A stretch of DNA of 64,000 nt, from positions 1 to 64,000 of the forward strand of contig CAMBQN010000010.1 of NCBI GenBank assembly GCA_945870025.1, given 5' to 3'. Both the position numbers and the translations under genes were made by a program. This DNA comes from Akkermansia muciniphila. GTDB lineage: Bacteria > Verrucomicrobiota > Kiritimatiellia > RFP12 > JAAYNR01. Positions 43,768-51,830 of the stretch are shown piece after piece. How positions within the stretch are numbered: position 1 is the stretch's first letter; every line of letters begins with the position of its first letter. The notes under the pieces were generated by a model. That model was not told the origin of the DNA and did no database searches. It saw only the letters and a list, made by a program, of their open reading frames with translations.

Positions 43768-46700
43768 TCACGGCGTTCGCACGACGCAGCGGAATCCGAC
43801 CACGAAACTGGCGGTGCCCACAGGAAGATAATCGTAGTCGCCCCGTCTGGCCGCGCGGAACACATCTGGCATCCCATCGTACCAGGAGCCGCCACGCACC
43901 ACGCGCCACACGCCGGTTGACGGCCCGGTCGGATTGCGTGTAGGGGCGTTACGATAGTAGTCTGCGGCATACCAGTCCGCGCACCACTCTGCAACATTCC
44001 CGGCCATGTCGCAAAGGCCGTAGGGATTGGGCGCAAAGGAACCCACCGGGGCTGTGCCAGCAAATCCATCCTTGTAACCATCCAGAAAGTACTTGGATCG
44101 CAGGCGGATCGCGCCAAAGGTCGCGTCCGCCAAATTCCCGGCGCCCGCAGGCGGCGGCCAGTCGTCGCCCCACGGAAAAACCCGCTGATCCCCTCCCCTT
44201 GCCGCTTTTTCCCACTCGGCCTCCGTAGGTAATGCCGCGCCTGCCCAATCGGCGTAAGCCTTGGCATCCTTCCAGGTGACGTTCACGACCGGAAGGGCAT
44301 CCGCCCCCTTCCCGGAAACGCGTGCCCCGGAAAACAATGTGCGCGGTTCCGGCGGCAAAGCCCGGCCCGTGGCCTGACAGAACTTCCGGTACTGCGCCAC
44401 AGTCACCTCGGTCTTGTACATATAGTAGGCTTCCAAGTGAATCTTGCGCTGCGGCAACTCGTCTTGGAAGAGGGCCGGATTGTCCCGGCGCACGCCCGTT
44501 TCCTGCATCCACGCCGCGCGCTGCGCATCGTTGGTGCCGCGCAGGAATTCGCCCAAGGATGTGCTCTCCTCGCAGGCCGTAAACGTGATCAGGTCGCGCT
44601 TGCGCGTGTCCGGGTGCGCCTCCAGCCACGCCGCGCACTCCGCCTCGCTTGTGCCCATGCGGAACTCCCCGGCCGGGATCAGCACCATCTCAGCGCCATC
44701 CATCGCGTTGGTCTTTGTGACTAACGTAAGGTATGCGGGGCGTTGGGCAGAGCTCTTGGCGAGCGCTACAGCCGTGTTGCTCCGGACCACGGACACGGTC
44801 TCCACCGGCGTATCAGTATGCACAGTGAAGGGCGCGGCACTCCCGTATATCGCATCCGCAGCGCCGAGAAATTCGTCGAACGTCCAAGTCCAGTAGAGGA
44901 ATGCCTGCCGGGCATGCGGATCTCCAGCCATCTCGTCCAGCGCCTGGTCGCGCAGGGACTTCATACGGGACACCACATCCGGGGGCCAGGATTGGCGGAA
45001 ATACTCGTCGTCCGGAAAACGCAAGGACCCTTCCCCCACGCTGCGCATCGCCTCCTGCTGCAGGGGACGCGCCCAGTTCGCCCCCTCCCAACGCTCACAC
45101 TCCAGCCGCAGCAGCGCGCGGGCGCTGGCCGCACCGGCGCCGAAGAGCCGACGGCACATCTCGTCGAGCGTCGCATCCACGTCCAGTGCCGGGTTCCACA
45201 GTACGCGCATCCAGACATACCACGTGGGCGCCGCCGTAGTCCAACACGGGAGCGAATACGTGGGAACCATGCTGCCGATAATCAAGTCCTGATGCGTCCG
45301 ATAGAACTCCTGGACGACGTGCGGATACTGAACCGGCCCCAGCGTCCAGTCGCTGGGGCCATAGAAGCCGAACCGCGCGCCGACGATGCGGCCTGCGTCT
45401 GCACCGGCCAGCGCATCCGCCACAGCCGTTGTTGCAGCAGGCGCTGCTTTCACGCTCCGACGCCACGCGCGCAGGCGCTCCTCCTGCTGCTGACGCACCA
45501 CCGGCTGGTGCAGCAGCCCCATCATGAAGCCGACGTCAAGATTGTGCACCACCAGGTTATCGGGGAACTCCACACCCTCAGGGCAATCCGTACCCCAGGG
45601 GTGACAGAGCACCTTCTTGTCTGGCCAGCGTTTCTTCACCGCTTCGCAGACGCGCTGGACGAACAGGCCAAAGACCCGTTCATGCACGCGTTGCTCGACC
45701 CTTTCAAAAGCCCGGCGCTCGCCATGCTTCGCAGTCAGGCTGACGGAGAGCTCGCGATCATCCCGGTATTTGGCGGCTGTTTCCTTGCACGCCGCGCAGT
45801 TACAGGCCAGCCCGGGCGTAGCGGGAAACCAGAGATTGATGCTCGATGGCGTGACCCACGAGCTGCCATTGCCGCCGCGGTCCCAGACCTGCGCGCAACA
45901 CTCCAGCGTATAATCGAGCGCCTCCGGCGCGCTGTAACAGAACACATTGAAATCCCGGGTGCCGTCCTTCTTCAGTGCAAACATGGCATCGAGGCGTGGC
46001 TTGCGCTGCGCCGCCGCGCCGGCCACGTCCGCGGCGCGCGCCCCCTGCATCACCGGCTGGTACGGTAAACTCGAACCATATCGCGTGAGCGGCAGGTGCG
46101 GCACCAGGGTCACGTAGGTCTCACCCTCCGGTAGCACGCCCGGCGCGAAAGGAACCGGCAGTGTCATCAGATCCCGCGGCGTGGCAGAGTGTGGCACGTA
46201 CGAAAGCGGCAGCAGCAGGTTCTGCTCCGGGTGGAAGGTGCGCTCGCGAAAGACCGGCTGGTCGCGGTAGTGGACCGGCGGAATGACGAGCGCAGTCGTG
46301 TGCGGAATGGAACGTCCGCCATACTCTGCCGGCCAATACCAGCGCACGCCGACCAAACGCTCCAGAAAATCCGCCACGGCCCACACCGTGCCATTGTTCG
46401 CACCCATGCTCCCCGCTGGCAAAACCTGCGTACTCCCCACGAGATAGACGCGGTTCCGCGCAGTCCGGACGACAAACCCTTCGACCGGAAGCTGCGATGC
46501 GTCAATGCCGGCCCGGCGCGTCTCCTCGCAATCGCCGATCACTATGGCAGGCTGATCAGCCGCCGGCGGCTGGTCCACCAGTTCGATTGCAGCGCCAGTA
46601 GCCAGCCGGATGACCTCCAGTAGTTCATGCACCAGCCGCGGGAGCACCGGCGGAAAGGGCGCGTTGCAGTAGCGATAATCGCGCGAATCAAAGTTCTCCC

Positions 46701-46923
46701 GACCGCGGGGATCAGCCACATAGACCACGGCCCGGGGCTGGCCGTCGCGTACAATCTCAACCGGCGCATGAACCGGCGCCTCCAGCCAAGTTACGGGCGT
46801 CAGATCGCGCGGCTGCGTCGTCGGCGCAGCGGACTTCACGCGCGCCGCCACGCAGCCGGCGCCGACCAGCATCAGAAGCGCGAGCGTAAGCCCGATGGCT
46901 GCCTGGACTGTGGAAGGTTTCAT
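43768..46923 (-). CDS. DUF4838 lipoprotein with C-terminal SUMF1-like domain
   Basis: 1051 aa. The lipobox GAGC (Cys24) follows a hydrophobic signal. The N-terminal part resembles glycan-active proteins with a DUF4838 region (~330-560, with GTDCPEG and a CACK-like CNCAAC cluster). The C-terminal ~310 residues, from AEMVLIPAGEFRMG near 738, are an FGE/SUMF1 fold: YKTEVTVAQYRKFC, PTEAEWEKAARGG, GLCDMAGNVAEWC, RVVRGGSWYDG. The usual FGE catalytic Cys pair after the GGSW turn is not seen, so this domain is probably structural or ligand-binding. The start at 46923 is the only in-frame one before the signal. It lies beside a double-hairpin repeat. Confidence 0.85.
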   Translation of the reverse strand: MKPSTVQAAIGLTLALLMLVGAGCVAARVKSAAPTTQPRDLTPVTWLEAPVHAPVEIVRDGQPRAVVYVADPRGRENFDSRDYRYCNAPFPPVLPRLVHELLEVIRLATGAAIELVDQPPAADQPAIVIGDCEETRRAGIDASQLPVEGFVVRTARNRVYLVGSTQVLPAGSMGANNGTVWAVADFLERLVGVRWYWPAEYGGRSIPHTTALVIPPVHYRDQPVFRERTFHPEQNLLLPLSYVPHSATPRDLMTLPVPFAPGVLPEGETYVTLVPHLPLTRYGSSLPYQPVMQGARAADVAGAAAQRKPRLDAMFALKKDGTRDFNVFCYSAPEALDYTLECCAQVWDRGGNGSSWVTPSSINLWFPATPGLACNCAACKETAAKYRDDRELSVSLTAKHGERRAFERVEQRVHERVFGLFVQRVCEAVKKRWPDKKVLCHPWGTDCPEGVEFPDNLVVHNLDVGFMMGLLHQPVVRQQQEERLRAWRRSVKAAPAATTAVADALAGADAGRIVGARFGFYGPSDWTLGPVQYPHVVQEFYRTHQDLIIGSMVPTYSLPCWTTAAPTWYVWMRVLWNPALDVDATLDEMCRRLFGAGAASARALLRLECERWEGANWARPLQQEAMRSVGEGSLRFPDDEYFRQSWPPDVVSRMKSLRDQALDEMAGDPHARQAFLYWTWTFDEFLGAADAIYGSAAPFTVHTDTPVETVSVVRSNTAVALAKSSAQRPAYLTLVTKTNAMDGAEMVLIPAGEFRMGTSEAECAAWLEAHPDTRKRDLITFTACEESTSLGEFLRGTNDAQRAAWMQETGVRRDNPALFQDELPQRKIHLEAYYMYKTEVTVAQYRKFCQATGRALPPEPRTLFSGARVSGKGADALPVVNVTWKDAKAYADWAGAALPTEAEWEKAARGGDQRVFPWGDDWPPPAGAGNLADATFGAIRLRSKYFLDGYKDGFAGTAPVGSFAPNPYGLCDMAGNVAEWCADWYAADYYRNAPTRNPTGPSTGVWRVVRGGSWYDGMPDVFRAARRGDYDYLPVGTASFVVGFRCVVRTP

Positions 46924-46942
46924 AGTTTGGTTTAGTATTGAA

Positions 46943-47083
46943 GGCGCTTGCAGAACCCCTGCAAGCGCCGGTTTCAGGTTTCAGTGTTCAGGTTTCAGGA
47001 AGATGCAACATCGTGTGGTTCATCCTAATACCCGAAACCTGACACCTGAACACTCCGCTTGCAAAACAGGGCTTTGCAAGCGG
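46943..47083. repeat. Symmetric BIME-like element: hairpin, heptads, inverted heptads, hairpin
   Basis: Left hairpin 46943-46969: GGCGCTTGCAG, AACCC loop, CTGCAAGCGCC. Four heptads follow at 46970-46997 (GGTTTCA, GGTTTCA, GTGTTCA, GGTTTCA). After ~35 bp, inverted heptads at 47033-47053 (CGAAACC, TGACACC, TGAACAC). The right hairpin is at 47055-47083: CCGCTTGCAAA, loop, TTTGCAAGCGG. Both hairpins share the CGCTTGCA core. The whole 141 bp is a nested mirror-symmetric structure. No ORF is supported. Confidence 0.85.
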
Positions 47084-47204
47084 CTCATTGATAAGAAACC
47101 GCTTTTTGCCCCGCACCGGCCCGCACGGGCCGAAATCATGCCGGAAACGGCCTGGATCAGCGATATCATGGGGGAAAGCATGGCAGACGCGGGGATCAAA
47201 GTCA

Positions 47205-47315
47205 ATAGCCCGCTGGAACGAGCACTCGCCGGCGTTCATCCACACGCCGCGCACGTTGGGCACGTGGTCGCGCAGCACCGGGAACAGGTGGGCAGAGTTG
47301 CGTGTTGATCAGCAA
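47205..47315 (-). pseudogene. Possible unrecognised gene remnant
   Basis: A minus-strand open stretch, with part reading VLRDHVPNVRGVWMNAGECS. Codon third positions are GC-rich, as in neighbouring genes, which suggests former coding sequence. No start with a ribosome-binding site was seen and no family recognised. The rest of 47084-47513 shows nothing else. Confidence 0.2.
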
Positions 47316-47513
47316 CCCTGTCGTGGATTCTGGAGAACTGCGAATTGACTGGAATGCATGGGTGGGGCACCGAGTGGCGGTTTACAGATCATTCATCATT
47401 CGCGATGGTGATCGAACATTGTCGGCCTTATTTCGTGCGTAATTTCTTGCGCCCGTCATGCCGACAATGGTAACCTGTGCCCATTCATTTTTCACGTTAA
47501 TCAGGAGTTTTTT

Positions 47514-48194
47514 ATGAAGAGATCGGAAGTCAATGCCTTCATGCGGGAGGGAATCGCATTTCTGGCGAAGAAGCAGTTTCTCCTGCCGTCGTTTGCCTTT
47601 TGGACGCCCGAGGCGTGGCGCGCCAAGGGGGCGGAGTGCCGCGAGATTGTCACGAACCAGCTCGGATGGGACATCACCGATTTCGGCAGCGGCAATTTCT
47701 TGAAGACCGGCCTCTTCCTCTTCACTATCCGTAATGGTTCGCTGGCCGATCCGGTCAAGACCTACGCCGAGAAGATCATGATCGTGCGCGAAGGCCAGAT
47801 CACCCCCACGCACTTCCACAGCCAGAAGATGGAGGACATCATCAACCGCGGCGGCGGCAATCTCGTCATCCGCCTCTGGAACGCCAAGGCCAACGACGAA
47901 CTCGACGACACCGCTGTCACTGTGAGCGTGGACGGCGTGCGCAAAACCATTCCCGCAGGCGAGACCCTCACACTCCATCCGGGCGACTCGGTCTGCCTGC
48001 CCCAGCGCAACTACCACAGCTTCTGGGGCGAGGCCGGCAAGGGCACCGTGCTCGTCGGCGAGGTCAGCCGCGTCAATGACGACCGCACCGACAACCGCTT
48101 CCACGCGCCAATCGGACGCTTCCCGCAGATCCAAGAGGACGAACAACCCCTCCACCTCCTGTGCACCGATTATGCGAAGTATTACACATGCTGA
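47514..48194 (+). CDS. D-lyxose/D-mannose ketol-isomerase-like cupin enzyme
   Basis: 226 aa. A cupin-fold sugar isomerase with metal ligands H100 and H102 (THFHSQKMED, with E107 close by) and H168 in NYHSFWGE. This matches the D-lyxose ketol-isomerase family, which interconverts D-lyxose and D-xylulose, and in some cases mannose and fructose. The start at 47514 has AATCAGGAG a few bases upstream. No other pentose genes adjoin it. It is 36 bp upstream of the Mur ligase-like gene on the same strand. Confidence 0.85.
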   Translation: MKRSEVNAFMREGIAFLAKKQFLLPSFAFWTPEAWRAKGAECREIVTNQLGWDITDFGSGNFLKTGLFLFTIRNGSLADPVKTYAEKIMIVREGQITPTHFHSQKMEDIINRGGGNLVIRLWNAKANDELDDTAVTVSVDGVRKTIPAGETLTLHPGDSVCLPQRNYHSFWGEAGKGTVLVGEVSRVNDDRTDNRFHAPIGRFPQIQEDEQPLHLLCTDYAKYYTC

Positions 48195-48230
48195 CCCCGG
48201 TCCGTTGATCCCTTCCAACTAGGTGCTTTC

Positions 48231-49529
48231 TTGGCTATAGGATGCTTCCATCTGGCCGGTATCGGCGGCGTGGGGATGAGCGCGCTGGCACAGGCCCTCA
48301 TCGATAGAGGCATTACCGTCTCGGGCTCGGATCGGCTGCTCGATAGCGGCGACGCAACCGACACGCTCAACCGCCTGCGCAGTCAGGGCGTCGCGCTCTA
48401 TCCTCAGGACGGGTCTGGCATCACGGCTGGCGCGGCGCGGCTGGTGGTCAGCAGCGCGATCGAGGACGACAACGCCGATCTCGCCGCCGCGCGCCGGTGC
48501 GGCATTCCCACCGTCCATCGCGCCGCCCAACTCGCCGAGCTGGCCGCGGGCCGGAGGCTCATCGCCGTGACCGGAACCTGCGGTAAGAGCACAGTGACGG
48601 CTATTCTCGGCTGGCTGTTGCAGGAGGCGGGGCTTGATCCCGCAGTTGTCAACGGCGCGGGCGTGGTCGGCTGGGGCGACGGCGGCCGAATCGCCTCGGT
48701 CCGCCGCGGCGCCGGCGAGTGGCTGGTGATCGAAGCCGACGAGAGCGACCGTTCGCTGATGGTCTTTACCCCCGAACATGCCGTAATCACCAACGCCTCG
48801 GCCGACCATTTCGGACGTGACGAAGCACTCGCGCTCTTCAGCCGCTTTCGCGAGCGGGTCACCGGGATCGTGATTGACGGCGTCGGCGAAACGTCCTCGC
48901 CCGCCGAAGCCCGCAGCGAGGGGTGGAACGGCCGGTTTGTCCTGGACGGCATCTCCTTCACCGTGCCGCTCCCCGGGATGCACAACATCTGGAACGCCTG
49001 GCACGCGGTCCGGCTCGCCCGCGCTCTGGGCATCCCCGCCCCCGTACTCGCCGCCGGCCTCGCGACCTTCCGCGGCGTCGAGCGCCGCATGCAGCGCACC
49101 GGCTTCTGCGGCGGCGCGGTCGTCGTGGACGACTACGCGCACAATCCCGAAAAGCTGGCGGCGGCGTGGACCACGCTCACCGCAGGCTTCGGCCGCATCA
49201 TCGCGGTCTGGCGTCCGCACGGCTACGGTCCGCTGGGCAAGATGATGGAGGATCTGGTGACGATGTTCGTCCGCGTGGTCCGACCCGGCGACCGGCTCCT
49301 GATCCTGCCGGTCTACGACATGGGCGGAACGGCGGACCGCCGGATCACCGGCGAAACCCTCGTGACGCGGCTCACGCCACGCGGCGTGCCAGCTCAGATC
49401 GTCGCCACGTTGGAGGATGCCGAGGCGGCGATGCGCGCCGCCGCCGCGCCGGACACGGCGATGGTCACCTTCGGCGCCCGCGACCCGGGCCTCGCCCGGC
49501 TCGCCGCGCGCCTCGCCGCGATCCGCTAA
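48231..49529 (+). CDS. MurC-like Mur ligase
   Basis: 432 aa. It begins FHLAGIGGVGMSALAQAL and VSGSD, the UDP-MurNAc binding pattern of MurC. The ATP loop is GTCGKSTVT (114-122), where MurC normally has GTHGKT. Later motifs are ADESDRS and DYAHNPEK, the latter more like MurE/MurF. It is a Mur ligase, probably MurC or an Mpl-type paralogue. The start is TTG with AGGTG upstream. No other mur genes are present. Its stop overlaps that of alaS on the other strand. Confidence 0.8.
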   Translation: MAIGCFHLAGIGGVGMSALAQALIDRGITVSGSDRLLDSGDATDTLNRLRSQGVALYPQDGSGITAGAARLVVSSAIEDDNADLAAARRCGIPTVHRAAQLAELAAGRRLIAVTGTCGKSTVTAILGWLLQEAGLDPAVVNGAGVVGWGDGGRIASVRRGAGEWLVIEADESDRSLMVFTPEHAVITNASADHFGRDEALALFSRFRERVTGIVIDGVGETSSPAEARSEGWNGRFVLDGISFTVPLPGMHNIWNAWHAVRLARALGIPAPVLAAGLATFRGVERRMQRTGFCGGAVVVDDYAHNPEKLAAAWTTLTAGFGRIIAVWRPHGYGPLGKMMEDLVTMFVRVVRPGDRLLILPVYDMGGTADRRITGETLVTRLTPRGVPAQIVATLEDAEAAMRAAAAPDTAMVTFGARDPGLARLAARLAAIR

Positions 49530-51316
49530 GTCAGCACCGCCTTGATGCGGCGGACGCCGGCGGATGACGCCTCTTCCTTCTGAATCTTGAAGGCGCCTAG
49601 CTCGCCGGTGCGCGCGGCGTGTGGCCCGCCGCAGACCTCCTTGGAGAAGCCCCCGACGGAGAAAACCTTGACCTCCTCGCCGTATTTGGCGGCGAAGAGA
49701 GCCGTGGCGCCCGCTGCCTTGGCTTGTTCGATGGGCATGGTCTCGCAGGTGATCGGCAGGTCGCGGGCGATGATGTCATTCACGATCCGCTCGACCTCGG
49801 CCAGTTGACCGGGGGAGACCTTCTCGTGATGCGCAAAATCGAAACGCAGCCGCTCGGGGGTGATGTTCGACCCTTTCTGGAGGGCGTGCGGCCCGAGGAC
49901 GTTTTGGAGCGCCTGGTGCAAGAGATGCGTGGCGGTGTGCAGGCGCGTCGTGGCAACCGTGCTGTCGGCCAGTCCACCCTTGAAGTTGGCATCGCCCTGC
50001 TTGGAAAGCTCCTGGTGCTTCTTGAAGGCCTCCTCGTAACCAGCGCGGTCAACGGCGAGGCCTTGTTCGGCGGCAAGCTCCTCGGTGAACTCCAGCGGAA
50101 AGCCGTAGGTGTCGTAGAGCTTGAAGGCCGTACGGCCGGAGAGATTGGTCTGCCCATGCTGCCGGAGCGCGTCGGCGATCTTGTCGAACTCCCGCTGTCC
50201 GGAGGCGAGTGTCTTTTCAAAACGCTCCTCCTCGCCGACCAATTCGGCGAGGATCGTCTCGCGCGCGGCTTCCAGTTCGGGATAGACATGCCGGTAGTTG
50301 GCGATAACGGTCTCGGCCAGCGCGCGGCTGTAGCCTGGTGCGATGCCGAGCAGCTTGGCGTAGCGCACCGAGCGGCGGATCAGGCGGCGCAGCACATAAT
50401 TGGCACCGAGGTTGCCCGGTTTGACGCCGCCCTTGGGATCGCCGAGGATGAAGACCGAGGTGCGCATGTGGTCGGCGATGATCCGCTCCGCGCGCACGGC
50501 GGCGGCCTCGTCGGCGGGGCGGACAGTAGCCATCGCGCGAATCTGGGCCATGAGCGGCGCGAAGAGTTCCGTCTCATAGACCGTCTGGGAGCCGTTCATC
50601 ATGCAGATCGTCCGCTCGACGCCCATGCCGGTGTCGACATTGCTCTGCTTGAGCGGCTCGTAGCGGCCGTCGGCCGTCTTGTTATACTGCATGAAGACAT
50701 CGTTCCAGATCTCGACGTACTTGCCGCACCGGCAGCCCGGGCGACACGCCTGCGAGCAGGCGGATTTACCGGTGTCGATAAACATCTCGGTATCGGGGCC
50801 GCACGGACCGGTCAGCCCCGCCGGACCCCACCAGTTGTCCTCCTTGGGGAGTGCGTAGATGCGTTCGGATGGAATGCCGAGCGACTTCCAGATGGCGATG
50901 GACTCCTCGTCCTTCGGCACGCCCTCCCCGCCGCAGAACACGGTAACCGAGAGCTGGTCGGGGGAGAATCCGAGCCACTGGGGCGAGGTGAGAAACTCAT
51001 ACGACCACGTGATCGCCTCTTTCTTGAAATAATCCCCCAGCGACCAGTTGCCGAGCATCTCAAAGAACGTCAGATGCGAGGCATCGCCCACGGCATCGAT
51101 GTCGCCGGTGCGGACGCACTTCTGCACATCGGTCAGGCGGCGGCCGCCGGGGTGGGGCTCGCCCAGCAGGTACGGGACGAGCGGATGCATCCCCGCCGTG
51201 GTGAACAGCACGGTCGGATCATTTTCCGGGATCAGCGACGATCCGGAAATGACCGTGTGCCCCTTGGCGTGAAAAAAGGCGAGATACTGGCTGCGCAGGT
51301 GGTCGGCTGTAAGCAT
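49526..51316 (-). CDS. alaS: Alanyl-tRNA synthetase, short form without C-Ala domain
   Basis: 596 aa against the usual ~870. The catalytic domain is complete (GSSLIPENDPTVLFTTAGMH, KCVRTGDIDAVG, SNVDTGMGVER). The tRNA-binding helices and the editing domain follow, with zinc-binding HTATHLLH near 460 and CGGPHAARTGE near 560. The C-Ala oligomerisation domain is absent and the frame ends cleanly after RRIKAVLT, where convergent murC-like coding begins. Short AlaS proteins exist in other bacteria, so this is probably functional. GGAGGT lies 12 bases before the ATG at 51316. Confidence 0.93.
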   Translation of the reverse strand: MLTADHLRSQYLAFFHAKGHTVISGSSLIPENDPTVLFTTAGMHPLVPYLLGEPHPGGRRLTDVQKCVRTGDIDAVGDASHLTFFEMLGNWSLGDYFKKEAITWSYEFLTSPQWLGFSPDQLSVTVFCGGEGVPKDEESIAIWKSLGIPSERIYALPKEDNWWGPAGLTGPCGPDTEMFIDTGKSACSQACRPGCRCGKYVEIWNDVFMQYNKTADGRYEPLKQSNVDTGMGVERTICMMNGSQTVYETELFAPLMAQIRAMATVRPADEAAAVRAERIIADHMRTSVFILGDPKGGVKPGNLGANYVLRRLIRRSVRYAKLLGIAPGYSRALAETVIANYRHVYPELEAARETILAELVGEEERFEKTLASGQREFDKIADALRQHGQTNLSGRTAFKLYDTYGFPLEFTEELAAEQGLAVDRAGYEEAFKKHQELSKQGDANFKGGLADSTVATTRLHTATHLLHQALQNVLGPHALQKGSNITPERLRFDFAHHEKVSPGQLAEVERIVNDIIARDLPITCETMPIEQAKAAGATALFAAKYGEEVKVFSVGGFSKEVCGGPHAARTGELGAFKIQKEEASSAGVRRIKAVLT

Positions 51317-51415
51317 GGCGATTCGATTACCTCCTCATTTGGAATGGGCACAGGATAGCACACCCGCCGGACGAACGGCAATTCTCATTGTGAACGCGAG
51401 CGCCTGAGAACGCTG

Positions 51416-51445
51416 TTGACATATCCTGACATTATGATATATCAT
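51416..51445 (+). promoter_or_regulatory. Promoter with overlapping palindromic operator for arsR-sulfur operon
   Basis: TTGACA at 51416-51421, then TATATC at 51438-51443 after 16 bases (TATCAT gives 18). The -10 region lies within the perfect palindrome ATGATATATCAT (51434-51445), a likely ArsR-family operator. The arsR start is ~46 bp downstream. Confidence 0.6.
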
Positions 51446-51490
51446 TAACTTGTTTTCTTCCTTGGTTTCCGTTGCCCGGAGAGTTGTTCG

Positions 51491-51817
51491 ATGCAGAAGC
51501 AGACATTACCGATCACTTTTTTGAGCCAGATGGCCGACGTGCTGAAGGTCATGGGGCACGGCTTCCGGTTGCGCATCGTGGAGTTTCTGGACCTGCATGG
51601 CTCCGCTCCGGCGCACGTGCTCTTGAAAGCCCTAGGCGGCGGACAAGGTGCGCTTTCGCAGCATTTGTGCAAATTGCGCCTGGCAGGCGTCATCCAGGCT
51701 GAACGCCGTGGCAAGGAAGTCTGGTTCACGCTCGCCACACCGGCGGCGGTCACCATTCTCAACTGCATGCGTCAGCGAATTTCTTCGGATAAAAAGATTT
51801 TACAGCCAAACAGGTAA
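51491..51817 (+). CDS. ArsR-family HTH regulator
   Basis: 108 aa winged-helix repressor. Helices include LSQMADVLKVMGHGFRLRIV and, in the recognition region, GALSQHLCKLRLAGVI, then wing ERRGKEVWF. Two cysteines, C60 and C92, are the only thiols. This pair is compatible with a persulfide or thiol sensor of the BigR/SqrR kind, although the positions are not identical to those. It is 13 bp upstream of the sulfur-transfer fusion gene, so it probably controls it through the palindrome at 51434-51445. Confidence 0.88.
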   Translation: MQKQTLPITFLSQMADVLKVMGHGFRLRIVEFLDLHGSAPAHVLLKALGGGQGALSQHLCKLRLAGVIQAERRGKEVWFTLATPAAVTILNCMRQRISSDKKILQPNR

Positions 51818-51830
51818 GCGGAGACCCTCT

